64,000 nt of DNA from Brevundimonas bullata (GCF_003350205.1 NZ_QLLC01000013.1:1-64000); one strand, 5' to 3'; positions 1 through 9,939 are shown, numbered from the stretch's first letter. The notes: generated by a model from the letters alone, not told the origin. Numbers and translations: made by a program.

Positions 1-55
1 GATGGTCGCCATGGCCTTCAACCTGCGCCGCTGGGCCGCCCTGCAACCCGCCTGA
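1..55 (+). CDS. 3' end of a CDS cut by the window edge, possibly a transposase C-terminus
   Basis: Seventeen codons in frame 2 read MVAMAFNLRRWAALQPA and stop at TGA 53-55. The hydrophobic-then-basic AFNLRRWAAL pattern is reminiscent of the last helix of DDE transposases of the IS5/IS1182/IS4 type, which often end in an A-x-NL(K/R)R segment. No terminal inverted repeat can be recognised in the 133 bases that follow, so the assignment is a guess from a very short stretch. The upstream window would settle it. Confidence 0.3.
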   Translation, partial: MVAMAFNLRRWAALQPA

Positions 56-188
56 CCAAGCCCGGAATCCGCCCCAAACCCGCCGGGCCGACCCGGAAGA
101 GCCCATCTCACCCGCATGAGCCCCCGCCTCACCGCCCCAAGCTAACAGCTGGGCCGTAATGCAACGGTTCCGCAAGGGGAGAAGGACG

Positions 189-863
189 TCAGCCTTCCCC
201 CGCAATCTTCCGCAGCGCCTCTTCAAACGCCGCCGCCGGCTGGCCGCCGCTGATCAGGTGCTTGCCCTCCACCACCACAGCCGGCACCGAGGTGATCCCC
301 CGCGCCCGCCACAGCTCCTCGGCGGCGCGCACCTCCGGCGCATACCGCCCCGAGGCCAGCACCTCGCCCGCCTCGGCCCGGTCCAGCCCGGCGGCCTCGG
401 CGGCCTGGGTCAGGACCCCGGCGTCGGTCAGGTTGCGGTTCTCGGTGAAGTGGGCGGTGAACAGGGCGCGCTTCAGCGCCTCCTGTTTGTCGGGCGCCGT
501 CTCATGCGCCCAGTGCAGCAGGCGGTGGGCGTCAAAGGTGTTCCAGATGCGGCTGTCGTCGCCCATCCGCATGTCGAAGCCGACCTCGGCGGCGCGCTCG
601 CGGATCATGACGCGGTTGGCCGCCGACTGCTCCGGCGTCGCGCCGTATTTGCGGCCGATGTGCTCGACGATGTTCTCGCCCTCGGGCGCCATCTGCGGGT
701 TGAGCTCGAACGGCTGGAAGGTGATGTCCGCCGCGACGCCCTCGCCCTTCAGCGTCTCCAGGGCCGTCGTCAGCCCGCCCAGCCCCACCACGCACCAGGG
801 GCAGACCACGTCCGAGACGAAGTCGATCTTCAGGGTTTTCAGGGCGGGGGCGGCGTCGGTCAT
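189..863 (-). CDS. DsbA family oxidoreductase (FrnE-like)
   Basis: A 224-residue protein with a thioredoxin-fold CPWC active site at residues 21-24 and a likely cis-proline loop TSVPA near residue 193, the arrangement of the DSBA/FrnE branch. The first strand (LKIDFVSDVVCPWC) starts directly after the N-terminus and no signal peptide precedes it, so the enzyme should be cytoplasmic, unlike classical periplasmic DsbA. Members of this branch act as thiol-disulfide oxidoreductases or are annotated as 2-hydroxychromene-2-carboxylate isomerase relatives; the substrate is unknown. The ATG has a good GAGGA ribosome-binding site. It is convergent with nothing on its left and lies 74 bp downstream of another minus-strand gene. 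Confidence 0.85.
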   Translation of the reverse strand: MTDAAPALKTLKIDFVSDVVCPWCVVGLGGLTTALETLKGEGVAADITFQPFELNPQMAPEGENIVEHIGRKYGATPEQSAANRVMIRERAAEVGFDMRMGDDSRIWNTFDAHRLLHWAHETAPDKQEALKRALFTAHFTENRNLTDAGVLTQAAEAAGLDRAEAGEVLASGRYAPEVRAAEELWRARGITSVPAVVVEGKHLISGGQPAAAFEEALRKIAGEG

Positions 864-937
864 GGCGGTTCCTCGGACGTGTTATCCGCACCATATAGTG
901 TTGCTGATTACCAGCGCCAGCCCCTTCCGGGGAGGAC

Positions 938-1219
938 TTACGCCCCCTTGCGGCCCATCAGCGGCGTCAGCAGGGTGTTGACCTCGTCCATCTGGCCGTG
1001 GCCCACGGCGGCGCGCCGTTCCAGCTCGTTGGCGCGGGCCTGCAAGGCGCGGGCCTGCGCCGCGCGGGGATCGTCCTCGGGCACGGCCTCCAGTTCGGGG
1101 CGCCGCGCCTCCAGCTCGGCCAGCAGTTCGTCAAAGCGGGCCTGGTTCATCGCCTCGCCCTGTTCGAACAGGGCGATCGCCTCTTCCAGAGCGGTCTCAA
1201 AGGCGGTTTGTTCGGGCAT
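938..1219 (-). CDS. conserved hypothetical protein, acidic and helical
   Basis: A 93-residue protein from the ATG at 1219 (MPEQTAFETALEEA), which has GGGGAG six bases upstream; an in-frame upstream start would add 11 residues but lacks that site. Composition is rich in Glu, Ala, Leu and Arg with few aromatic residues, consistent with a short helical or coiled-coil protein. No signal peptide, membrane segment or recognised catalytic motif. It may be co-transcribed with the DsbA-like gene 74 bp downstream. Function unknown. Confidence 0.6.
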   Translation of the reverse strand: MPEQTAFETALEEAIALFEQGEAMNQARFDELLAELEARRPELEAVPEDDPRAAQARALQARANELERRAAVGHGQMDEVNTLLTPLMGRKGA

Positions 1220-1342
1220 GACAGGCTCCCCATTTATGCTCACGCTTATCAATGGGCGAGACGGGCGCCGGGTTCCGTCTCGACCGCATGGCGGGAAGCG
1301 TTTAGGCGTCGATTTTCCCCGCCGACCCGACCGGAGCCCCTG

Positions 1343-2125
1343 ATGCGGCCCTTCTCCCTGCTGACGCCCGCCGCCTCCGCCCTGGCCCTGGGCGCCGCCC
1401 TGCTGCTGGCCGCCTGCGAGCCGCGCCTATCGTCCCCGGTCATGACCGCTGCGACCGAGGGCGCTACCTGCGCCGTCCCCGCCGACCTGACCCCCGCCCG
1501 CCCCTATACGCCGCCCGCCGACGAGGTCGCCGCCGACGTGCCGGTCGCCTTCAACATGCTGGCCGTCAGCTGGTCGCCCCAGGCCTGCCGCTCGGGCAAG
1601 GACTACCCGGACGAGCGTTACCAGTGCGCTCAGAACCAGTTCGGCCTGACCCTGCACGGCCTCTGGCCCAATGGCGCGGACAACAAGCACCCGCGCTACT
1701 GCGCCGCTCCGGGCCCGGCCATCCCGGTCGCGACGGTGAAGAAGCACTTCTGCATGACCCCCTCGCCGTCCTTGCAGCAGCACGAATGGGCCGCCCATGG
1801 GACCTGCGGCTGGGACAGCCCCGAGGCCTATTTCGAACAGGCCGCCCGCATGTGGAACGGCCTGAACAAGCCGGATCTGGAGGCCATCCCGGCCGAGCGC
1901 CTGACCGCCGGCGCCATCCGCGACGCCTTCGTCGCCGCCAATCCCGGCCTGCCGCGCGACGGCGTCTTCGTCGCCACCACCGACGGCTGGTTCCGCGAAG
2001 CCCGCCTCTGCTACTCCAAGGCCTACCAGCCCATGGCCTGCCCGCGCGGCCTCGGCGCCCCCGACCGCGAGCGGCTGAAGCTGGCCCCCACCGGCGTCTC
2101 GGGCGGCGTGCAAACTGCTCCTTAA
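1343..2125 (+). CDS. ribonuclease T2 family lipoprotein
   Basis: A 260-residue protein. Residues 1-25 form a lipoprotein signal ending LLAAC (lipidated Cys25). Both catalytic signatures of the RNase T2 family are present: HGLWPN with His105, and HEWAAHGTC with His147, Glu148 and His152. Several Cys residues in the mature part could form disulfides. Family enzymes cleave single-stranded RNA through 2',3'-cyclic phosphates. The lipobox implies anchoring in the envelope, where it could salvage extracellular RNA; E. coli RNase I is instead a soluble periplasmic member. The start is chosen at 1343 because GGAG precedes it and the signal peptide begins there; an open frame extends further upstream without coding character. 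Confidence 0.88.
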   Translation: MRPFSLLTPAASALALGAALLLAACEPRLSSPVMTAATEGATCAVPADLTPARPYTPPADEVAADVPVAFNMLAVSWSPQACRSGKDYPDERYQCAQNQFGLTLHGLWPNGADNKHPRYCAAPGPAIPVATVKKHFCMTPSPSLQQHEWAAHGTCGWDSPEAYFEQAARMWNGLNKPDLEAIPAERLTAGAIRDAFVAANPGLPRDGVFVATTDGWFREARLCYSKAYQPMACPRGLGAPDRERLKLAPTGVSGGVQTAP

Positions 2126-2184
2126 CCAAAGCGGCCCAGCTTCATCGGCGCGGTCCCTGTGGGCCGCCTTGTGGAGCGCCGCCG

Positions 2185-2562
2185 ATGTCGACCGTGCTGA
2201 CCCAGAGCTATCGCCGCCAGCGGGATCATTTCGAACCGCAGGATCAGGACCCGCAGGAGCAGCGCCGCCTGCGCGGCCTGCTGGAGCAGATCGACTACGC
2301 GGCCTTCATCTCGAACCGCGAGGTGATCGCTCAGACCCTGTCGCGGGTGGATGCAGGCACCTTCCAGAAGCTGGCCGTCCTGACCGCCAACGCCCGCGCC
2401 CGCTGGGCCGCCGAGGCCGTGCGCCTGTCGGAATCCGGCTCGGCCGTGACGGTGGACCAGACCGCTCGCCTCACCGCCGCCCGCACCGCCTACGAGGAAC
2501 TGGCCGAGGCCTACGAGGCCCTGCGCCGCATGGTCGAACGCGGCTACCTGACCTTGCGCTAG
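2185..2562 (+). CDS. conserved hypothetical protein
   Basis: A 125-residue soluble protein starting MSTVLTQSYRRQRDHFE, 59 bp after the RNase T2 gene. It is mostly helical by composition, with many Arg, Glu, Ala and Leu residues, no signal peptide, no membrane span and no Cys motif. The central part (TFQKLAVLTANARARWAAEA) recurs in my memory only as a general caulobacterial hypothetical. It is convergent with the diguanylate cyclase gene, with 9 bp between the stops. Function unknown. Confidence 0.55.
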   Translation: MSTVLTQSYRRQRDHFEPQDQDPQEQRRLRGLLEQIDYAAFISNREVIAQTLSRVDAGTFQKLAVLTANARARWAAEAVRLSESGSAVTVDQTARLTAARTAYEELAEAYEALRRMVERGYLTLR

Positions 2563-2571
2563 GCGTGGAGC

Positions 2572-3924
2572 CTAGCCCCGCTCGACCCGGTTCCGGCCCG
2601 TCTGCTTGGCGCGATACAGGGCCTCGTCAGCGGCCTTGATCAGGTAGTTTTCGTCCGGGTGGCCGCCGTGTTCGGCCACGCCGATCGAGGCGGTGACGCT
2701 GAAGGTCTCAAGCCCTCCCGCCTTGATCTCACGTCCTTGCAGGGCGGCGCGGACGCGCTCGGCGATGGCCATGGCCTGATCCATGCGCGTCTCGACCAGC
2801 ACCACCAGGAACTCCTCGCCGCCGTAACGGAAGACGAAGTCGCTGGGCCGGACGTTCTCGGTGATCGCCTCGGCCACCTGACGCAGCACCTCGTCGCCGG
2901 CCTGGTGCCCGCGCGTATCGTTGACGCTCTTGAAGTGGTCCACGTCGATCAGCATCACCGACAGGGCGCTCTTGTTGGCGTTGGCGAAGCCGATCTCGCG
3001 GCTCAGGATCGAGGGCAGGAAGCGGCGGTTCAGCGCCCGCGTCAGGGGATCGCGCCCGTTCTCCATGTCGCCCAGGACCTGGAACATCTCGTTCAACAGA
3101 TAGGCGACCTCCTCCACCGCCGCCTGCAAGGCCTTCAGAGCCTCGGCGCGGTCGCCGCCGCTGTCGGGCTCCAGCCGGAGCAGCAGTTCGCCGTCGATCC
3201 GCGCCATGGCCTGGTTCAGCGCCACCAGATGCGGCGAGGTCTCGAACAGGAAGCCCGCGCGGTGGCGAATCCACAGGCCGAAGGGCGAGTTGGCCATGGC
3301 CTCGCACCCGTCGACGGCGCCGTTGCCCAGGATGCGGAACAGGGTCTTCTGGCCCCATTCCATCAGGCTGGCGCGCTGGCTCTCGCGCTCCAGATTGACG
3401 TCCTGATCCAGCGAGAACAGGCGATAGGCCTCGTCCAGCCGGGCCCGGTTCATGGTCCCCTTCACATAGGACTGGCTCATCAGGCGGATGGCCGCGTCGA
3501 TGCGCTCGTCGATCAGGCGGAACTGGCGGAAGCCGTCGGCCTCGCTCTCCAGCAGATCAGCGAGGCGGGCCTTCAGGACCGAGGCGCCGGCCATGACCAG
3601 ATGCACCGGAATCTTGATGCGGGCGTGAACCTCGCCGATCTTGATCTGACGGGCGACGAAGGCGGCGTCGTTCGCATCCTCGGTCGTGTCCAGCAGGTCC
3701 AGCAGCCAGTCGTGCAGCGACCGGCTCAACCGCTCCTGAACAATCGAGTGATGCAGGAAGGCCTTGGCCTCCGGGTCGTCCAGCAGCGTGTCGTAGAAGG
3801 CCTTGACCAGGCTGTCGGCGTGCGCGTTCAGCAGCGCCCGAACCGCCGCCGCCGCCGCGCCCTTGTGCCCCTCGCCGCCGAAACGGGCGGCGAATGCTGC
3901 TGGGTTCGAGGTTGGCATAGGCAT
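2572..3924 (-). CDS. globin-coupled diguanylate cyclase (DosC-like)
   Basis: A 450-residue protein with an N-terminal sensor globin (about 10-165), a helical linker (about 170-290) and a GGDEF domain (about 290-450). His100 in IGEVHARIKIP is the expected proximal heme ligand, matching the position in E. coli DosC. The catalytic signature is GGEEF at 368-372, with metal-binding LIDVDHFK near 325-332. R359-P-S-D362, five residues before GGEEF, fits the RxxD inhibitory site. The enzyme should make cyclic di-GMP from two GTP in response to oxygen or another heme ligand. No membrane span is visible. The ribosome-binding site is weak. Confidence 0.9.
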   Translation of the reverse strand: MPMPTSNPAAFAARFGGEGHKGAAAAAVRALLNAHADSLVKAFYDTLLDDPEAKAFLHHSIVQERLSRSLHDWLLDLLDTTEDANDAAFVARQIKIGEVHARIKIPVHLVMAGASVLKARLADLLESEADGFRQFRLIDERIDAAIRLMSQSYVKGTMNRARLDEAYRLFSLDQDVNLERESQRASLMEWGQKTLFRILGNGAVDGCEAMANSPFGLWIRHRAGFLFETSPHLVALNQAMARIDGELLLRLEPDSGGDRAEALKALQAAVEEVAYLLNEMFQVLGDMENGRDPLTRALNRRFLPSILSREIGFANANKSALSVMLIDVDHFKSVNDTRGHQAGDEVLRQVAEAITENVRPSDFVFRYGGEEFLVVLVETRMDQAMAIAERVRAALQGREIKAGGLETFSVTASIGVAEHGGHPDENYLIKAADEALYRAKQTGRNRVERG

Positions 3925-4077
3925 GACTCACGCGACATTGACTGGGGGCCGGCAGAACGTCCCGACCCGCGCGACCCTATCCGACCTCGGCCATAGCCGG
4001 GCCGGACAAGGCGGACAAGCGCCTGCACAGCCGTCAAACGCCGTGATCTCAGCGCGCAGCCTAAGCTGCGGCCTGTC

Positions 4078-5106
4078 TTAGTCCAGCGGCTGCGGCTTGG
4101 TGATCACCGGGGCGTCAGGGTCGCTTTGCGAGGGCCGCGCGGCGGTCGGCGGCGGCCCCGCGGGCTGAACGGGCTCCGGCGCGGGCGCCACCACCACGAC
4201 GGGCGGCGGCGTAACCGGCGCGGCGGACGTGGTCGCCGCGGGCCTCGTCGCGGCGGCGGGCGAAGCCGTATTCGCGGCCAGGGTTTCAGGCGAAGCGGCG
4301 GCGCGGCGCGGCGCGGCCTCTCGGACGAGGGCAGGCGTCGGGGCAGGCGTCGGGGCTGGCGCCGTGGAGGGCGTCAGCGGCGCCGCGACCGCAGCCGGCG
4401 CCGCCTCGACCGCCGGAACGGCCAGCGCCGCATCCGGCGCGACCGGAACCTCAGGCGCGGACGGCGTCGCCGGTTCGCTGTTCGAGCGCGTGATCAGCCA
4501 GGTGGCCACCGGCGCCCCGATCACCACCACGGCGGCGGCGGCGATGTAGAGGGGCGTGCGGCTGCGGGCCGGGGCCTTCACAGGGGTCGCCGCCCGGGGC
4601 GCCTCCAGCACAGGCTCGGCCAGGACGGGACGCGGCGCCGGTTCAGGCGCGGGCGCGGGAGCCGCCTCCGGCGCGCGGGCCGCGACCGGCGCCGCCGGCA
4701 AGGCCCGAGGCGTCAAATCGACGGGCGCAGTCGGCGCCGCCGGGGCGGCCGGAGCGGCGGCGCGTGCAGGCTGCGACGGGCTCTGAGACGGGCTCTGAGA
4801 CTGGGGCGCAGACGGCATCGGCGCCGTCAGCAGGTTCGGCGCAGCGTTCGCTTGCGGCGCCCGGCGTTGCGGCACCAGGGAGGCGCCGAACATACCGCTC
4901 GACGCGGCGGACGGACGCGGCGCGGACGCCGCCGGTGCAGTCGGTAGAGGCGCAGGCTTCGGCGCTTGCGGCGCCTGGGGCGTCACGGGCGGCATCAGGC
5001 CTGTGCCGCGCGGCAGCGGACCGGCGATGAAGGTCGTCTGGGGCGGACGGCCCCACTGCACCTGGCGGCGGGCGAAGGGAACAGACTTGTCGTCGGCGTC
5101 GGACAT
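4078..5106 (-). CDS. Pro/Ala-rich single-span membrane protein
   Basis: A 342-residue protein made almost entirely of Ala, Pro, Val, Thr and Arg. One membrane span lies near residues 183-205 (IAAAAVVVIGAPVATWLI), flanked by RSR on the N-terminal side, so about 180 residues are predicted cytoplasmic and about 135 periplasmic. The tail ends DPDAPVITKPQPLD. No structured domain can be recognised, and the C-terminal fold of TonB is absent. The gene at 9010-9603 has the same design and a similar VIT-containing end. GGAG precedes the ATG. The long Arg-rich reading frames on the opposite strand are composition artefacts. Confidence 0.65.
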   Translation of the reverse strand: MSDADDKSVPFARRQVQWGRPPQTTFIAGPLPRGTGLMPPVTPQAPQAPKPAPLPTAPAASAPRPSAASSGMFGASLVPQRRAPQANAAPNLLTAPMPSAPQSQSPSQSPSQPARAAAPAAPAAPTAPVDLTPRALPAAPVAARAPEAAPAPAPEPAPRPVLAEPVLEAPRAATPVKAPARSRTPLYIAAAAVVVIGAPVATWLITRSNSEPATPSAPEVPVAPDAALAVPAVEAAPAAVAAPLTPSTAPAPTPAPTPALVREAAPRRAAASPETLAANTASPAAATRPAATTSAAPVTPPPVVVVAPAPEPVQPAGPPPTAARPSQSDPDAPVITKPQPLD

Positions 5107-5203
5107 TCGGGCTCCGGCGCCGGGCGGCGCGCATCACGAGAAGGGTCGGCAGACCCTCAAACTGCTGAGCGAGTTCGGCGGTTTCGTGACATGCCGAACC
5201 CGT

Positions 5204-5970
5204 TCAGTTCTTCAGACGATAGCCTGTCTTGAAGATCCAGCCCACCACCGCCAGACAGGCGAAGAAGAAGCCCAGCGTCGCCGTCAGGCTCAACCCCACG
5301 CTGACGTCGCCGATCCCGTAGAAGGCCCAACGGAAGCCCGAGATCAGATAGACCACCGGGTTGAACAGCGTCACCGTGCGCCAGCCGTCCGGCAGCATGT
5401 CGATCGAATAGAAGGCCCCGCCCAGGAAGGTCAGGGGCGTGACGATCAGCATGGGGATCATCTGCAATTGTTCGAAATTCTGCGCCCAGACCCCGATGAT
5501 GAAGCCGAACAGGCTGAAGGTCGTGGAGATCAGGATCAGGAAGGCCAGCATCCAGAAGGGGTGCAATATCTGCAAAGGCACGAACAGGGCCGCCGTCGCC
5601 AGGATGATCAGCCCCAGCACCGCCGACTTGGTCGCCGCCGCCCCGACATAGGCGATGACGATCTCCAGCGGACTGACGGGCGCCGACAGGATCTCATAGA
5701 TGGTGCCGGTGAATTTCGGGAAATAGATGCCGAATGACGCGTTGAAGATCGACTGGGTGAACAGGCTCAGCATGATCAGGCCCGGCACGATGAAGGCGCC
5801 GTAGGGCACGCCCCCGACCTCCTCCATCCGGCTGCCGATGGCCCCGCCGAAGACGACGAAGTAAAGCGCCGTGGTGATCACCGGGGTGACGATGGACTGC
5901 CACAGGGTGCGCAGGGCCCGCGCCATCTCGAACCGATAGATGGCCCAGACGCCATGTCCGTTGAACGTCA

Positions 5971-5971
<1 letters not shown>
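5204..5971 (-). CDS. ABC-2 type transporter permease
   Basis: A 255-residue integral membrane protein with about six hydrophobic spans and the ABC-2 family core ([13 protein letters not shown], then [16 protein letters not shown]). It pairs with the ATPase gene just upstream: the ATPase stop and this ATG overlap as TGATG; a GTG three bases earlier is an alternative start. This family exports drugs, lipids or polysaccharides (compare NodJ and the DrrB proteins). Substrate cannot be told from sequence. Confidence 0.9.
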
Positions 5972-6906
<935 letters not shown>

Positions 6907-7045
6907 GGCCCCTCCCGGCGAGGCTTGGCAGATAGGCAGGCGTGGCGGCGTGCTCAAGACCCCGCCGCCGACATGTATTCCCAGCGTGAAGTCATCCGAC
7001 AGGGAACGGCGGACGTAAACCTGTTTTCGTCACACGGAGGCTCCC

Positions 7046-7630
7046 ATGCCCGTCGCCGCCCTGCCCCTGCGTCGCCTCGCCGTTGCGGCGCCGGCCGCCG
7101 CCCTGGTTCTGATGCTGGTCCTGACCCTGGCCGCCTGCGCCACGGCCCCGTCCATGAGCGAAACCCGCGCGCCCCAGCCGCTGAAACCCATCGACGCCGA
7201 ACGCCTGTGGTCGGGCCGCTGGCACGAGGTGGCGCGCCTGCCCATGAAGATCACCGACGGCTGCGTAGCCGGCGCCAGCATCTATGCCTTGACCGCGCCG
7301 ACCCGCGTCGCCGTGCGCGACACCTGCCAGGTCGGCACGCCCCAGGGCCGCGAGAAGGCCATCGAGGGTCGCGGCGAAATCCTCGACCCCGGCATGAACG
7401 CCAAGCTGCGGGTCAAATACCTGTGGGGCTTCATCACCTGGGACTACTGGGTGCTGGACCGGGCCGAGGACTATAGCTGGTTCATCTCGTCGGACCCGAC
7501 CTTCGACAAGCTGTTCATCTATACGCGCGAGGTCCCGACCCCCGACCAGCTGGCGCGTCTGACGCGACGGGCGGGCGAACTGGGCTATGATGTCAGCCGA
7601 CTGGAGTTCCCCGCCCTGCCCGAACGCTGA
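7046..7630 (+). CDS. lipocalin family lipoprotein (Blc-like)
   Basis: A 194-residue protein with a signal peptide ending TLAAC (lipidated Cys31) and the lipocalin opening signature GRWHEVARLP near residue 57. A second conserved block, YLWGFITWDYWVLD, followed by YSWFISSD, matches the bacterial lipocalin Blc family, which binds lysophospholipids or fatty acids at the outer membrane and is often stress-induced. GGAGG precedes the ATG. The next gene starts 11 bp downstream, so the two are probably one transcript. Confidence 0.88.
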   Translation: MPVAALPLRRLAVAAPAAALVLMLVLTLAACATAPSMSETRAPQPLKPIDAERLWSGRWHEVARLPMKITDGCVAGASIYALTAPTRVAVRDTCQVGTPQGREKAIEGRGEILDPGMNAKLRVKYLWGFITWDYWVLDRAEDYSWFISSDPTFDKLFIYTREVPTPDQLARLTRRAGELGYDVSRLEFPALPER

Positions 7631-7641
7631 GGAGACTTTGC

Positions 7642-8955
7642 ATGAGCCGTCGCCGCCTCGTCGCCGCCCTGCCCCTGCTGACGGCGCTCGCCGCCTGCGG
7701 CACGGAAAGCGCCCTGCCGGAAAGCGTCGGCTACGGCGCCGCCCCGCAGCTGCCCGAGGCCCGGCCTCAGACCATCCCCACGGTCAAGATCGCCCCCGTC
7801 GTCGGCTGGCCCGAGGGCCGCACCCCGGTCGCGGCCCTCGGGCTGGCGGTCGACGCCTTCGCCACAGGCCTGGACCACCCGCGCTGGCTCTATGAACTGC
7901 CCAACGGCGACGTCTTGGTCGCTGAAAGCAACGCCCCGCCCAAGCCGGACGACAAGAAGGGCGGGCTGCGCGGCTGGATTCAGGGCCTGGTCATGGGCAA
8001 GGCGGGCGCGGGCGTGCCCAGCGCGAACCGCATCACCCTGCTGCGCGACGCCGACGGCGACGGCGTCGCGGAAACGAAGACCGTCTTCCTGTCCGGCCTG
8101 ACCTCGCCCTTCGGCATGGCCCTGGTCGGCGACCGCCTGTTCATCGCCAACGCCGACGCCGTGGTCGCCGTCCCCTACCAGACCGGCCAGACCCAGATCG
8201 CCGCGACGCCGGTCAAGGTCGCGGACCTGCCCGCCGGCCGCAATCACCACTGGACCAAGAGCCTGGTCGCCTCGGCGGACGGGTCGAAACTCTATGTCGG
8301 CGTCGGCTCCAACTCCAACGTCGGCGAGAACGGCCTAGACGAGGAAGTCGACCGCGCCGCCGTGCTGGAGATCGACCCGGCCACCGGCTCGCGCCGCGTC
8401 TTCGCCTCAGGTCTGCGCAACCCGGTCGGCATGGCCTGGAACCCCGAGGACGGTCGCCTGTGGGTCTCGGTCAATGAGCGCGACGAGATCGGCGACGACC
8501 TGGTGCCCGACTACATGACCTCGGTGACGCCCGGCGGCTTCTACGGCTGGCCGTGGAGCTACTATGGCCAGACAGTCGATGCGCGGGTCCAGCCGCCGCG
8601 CCCCGACATGGTGGCGAAAGCCATCAAGCCCGACTACGCCCTCGGCTCTCACACCGCCTCTCTGGGCCTGACCTTCTATACCGGCGCCCTGATGCCCCAG
8701 TGGCGCAACGGGGCCATCATCGGCCAGCACGGCTCATGGAACCGCAACCCGCCCGCAGGCTACAAGGTCATCTTCGTCCCCTTCAGCGGCGGCAAGCCGG
8801 CGGGTCCGCCTCAAGACGTCCTGACCGGCTTCCGCAACGAAAAAGGCGAAGCCATGGGCCGCCCGGTCGGGGTCCTGGGCGTCCGCTCCGGCGCCCTGCT
8901 GGTGGCCGACGACGTGGGCGACGTCATCTGGCGCGTCACGCCCGCCCGCCCCTGA
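7642..8955 (+). CDS. PQQ-type sugar (sorbosone) dehydrogenase family lipoprotein
   Basis: A 437-residue protein with a lipoprotein signal (lipidated Cys19 in ALAAC) and a six-bladed beta-propeller of the glucose/sorbosone dehydrogenase family. Recognisable blade motifs include DHPRWLYELPNGDVLVAE, GLRNPVGMAWNP and WVSVNERDEIGDDL, then PGGFYGWPWSYYG and GQHGSWNRNP. Relatives oxidise aldoses or L-sorbosone with PQQ, though many members have no proven substrate. GAGGAG lies upstream of the ATG. A hairpin terminator follows the stop. Confidence 0.85.
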   Translation: MSRRRLVAALPLLTALAACGTESALPESVGYGAAPQLPEARPQTIPTVKIAPVVGWPEGRTPVAALGLAVDAFATGLDHPRWLYELPNGDVLVAESNAPPKPDDKKGGLRGWIQGLVMGKAGAGVPSANRITLLRDADGDGVAETKTVFLSGLTSPFGMALVGDRLFIANADAVVAVPYQTGQTQIAATPVKVADLPAGRNHHWTKSLVASADGSKLYVGVGSNSNVGENGLDEEVDRAAVLEIDPATGSRRVFASGLRNPVGMAWNPEDGRLWVSVNERDEIGDDLVPDYMTSVTPGGFYGWPWSYYGQTVDARVQPPRPDMVAKAIKPDYALGSHTASLGLTFYTGALMPQWRNGAIIGQHGSWNRNPPAGYKVIFVPFSGGKPAGPPQDVLTGFRNEKGEAMGRPVGVLGVRSGALLVADDVGDVIWRVTPARP

Positions 8956-8963
8956 ACAGCGAA

Positions 8964-8987
8964 AAGGCCCGGCGCGAACCGGGCCTT
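8964..8987. terminator. hairpin terminator between convergent genes
   Basis: Perfect 9-bp stem AAGGCCCGG / CCGGGCCTT with a six-base loop, 9 bases after the dehydrogenase stop. Short T-rich tracts on both sides (TTCTT on plus, TTTT on minus) suggest it can serve both this gene and the convergent gene ending at 9010. Confidence 0.75.
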
Positions 8988-9009
8988 GCCTTCTTCAATC
9001 TCGCCGCGA

Positions 9010-9603
9010 TCAGGTCGTCGGCGTGATCACGATCGGCGCGGGAGCGGCGGACGAGGCGACGGGCGCCGCCGGGGCTTCGATCATCGGCGCGGCGGGCTGG
9101 GGCGCATTCGTCTGGGGCGCGACCGACAGATAGGGCTGCGGCCCCGTGGGCGCGACCGGCGCCTCGACCGCTTCCGGCGCGGCGGCGCGCGGGGCGGCGG
9201 CGCGCGGGGCGGCGCGGGCGGCCCGCGCCGGAGCGACGGGAGCCGCACGACGCTCCACCGGCGCCGCTGCTGACGACGGAATCGGCGCAGCGGTGGTCAG
9301 CTCAGCCGGGGTCTGCATCGGCATCGACGGCAACGGCGCCGTCTCCGACGCGGCGAGTTGCGCCGCCAGAGGGGCGAAGGGCGCCGCCTCCTCGGGCGGG
9401 GCCGCCGGCTGCATCAGCATGGCCGCCGCCGCGCCGCCGACCGCCAGCACGCCCAGGGGCGCCAGGATCATCCAGGTCTTGACGGGCTTTTTCGACTTGC
9501 GCGCGCCGCTGCGGGCATAGACCGGCACATAGGCCGCGCTGTCGACACGGGCGGCGGGGCGGGCGGCGGCGGGGCGAACTTGATCGGTATAGGTCACGGA
9601 CAT
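9010..9603 (-). CDS. Pro/Ala-rich single-span membrane protein
   Basis: A 197-residue protein with a basic N-terminal part (ARSGARKSKKPVKTW), one membrane span near residues 48-66 (MILAPLGVLAVGGAAAAML) and a Pro/Ala-rich tail ending APIVITPTT. It shares design and the VIT-type end with the 342-residue protein at 4078-5106, although it is shorter on the cytoplasmic side. AAGGAG lies eight bases before the ATG. No known domain. Possibly an envelope spacer or scaffold protein; this is only an inference from composition. Confidence 0.65.
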   Translation of the reverse strand: MSVTYTDQVRPAAARPAARVDSAAYVPVYARSGARKSKKPVKTWMILAPLGVLAVGGAAAAMLMQPAAPPEEAAPFAPLAAQLAASETAPLPSMPMQTPAELTTAAPIPSSAAAPVERRAAPVAPARAARAAPRAAAPRAAAPEAVEAPVAPTGPQPYLSVAPQTNAPQPAAPMIEAPAAPVASSAAPAPIVITPTT

Positions 9604-9939
9604 GATGTCTTCTCCTTATCCAGGTCCCCACAACACTGGTCAAAAAAGCAAGGTTCCGCGAATAACGCCCTCGCCTCGAAGAAACACCATCCCCGCCACA
9701 GTTCAGGCGAAAGCATGATCAAGTCATACGACTGTCATCCTTGGCGCCCTTGCTTGCCTCTGGTCCGGCCCCGGTTGACGTAACGTCGCGCAAGAACCTT
9801 ACCCTGCGTCATGCAAAGCGAGGTCCAAGCATCGCATTCGCGAAACATTGTGGCGATGCGCCGCTTCGACCTGTTGACCCGTCGCCGCCTCCCGTTCATC
9901 ACCGTTAAAAGACGAATTTCGGGAAGAGGCGGCGCAACC
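9604..9939. other. intergenic region between divergent genes
   Basis: No coding sequence is supported here; the acyl-CoA synthetase frame is open back to 9811, but that part has no ribosome-binding site. A TTGACG at 9775-9780 could be a -35 element for the plus strand, with only a weak match (CTTACC) at the expected -10 spacing. Nothing else stands out. Confidence 0.4.

Noticed and set aside
4078..5106. TonB protein
   Set aside because: One N-terminal-half span and a Pro-rich tail fit, but the structured C-terminal TonB domain with its YP motif is missing.
9811..9939. N-terminal extension of the acyl-CoA synthetase from 9811
   Set aside because: The 43 extra residues are basic and unlike the family, whereas ATG 9940 has a ribosome-binding site and begins the family-like sequence.
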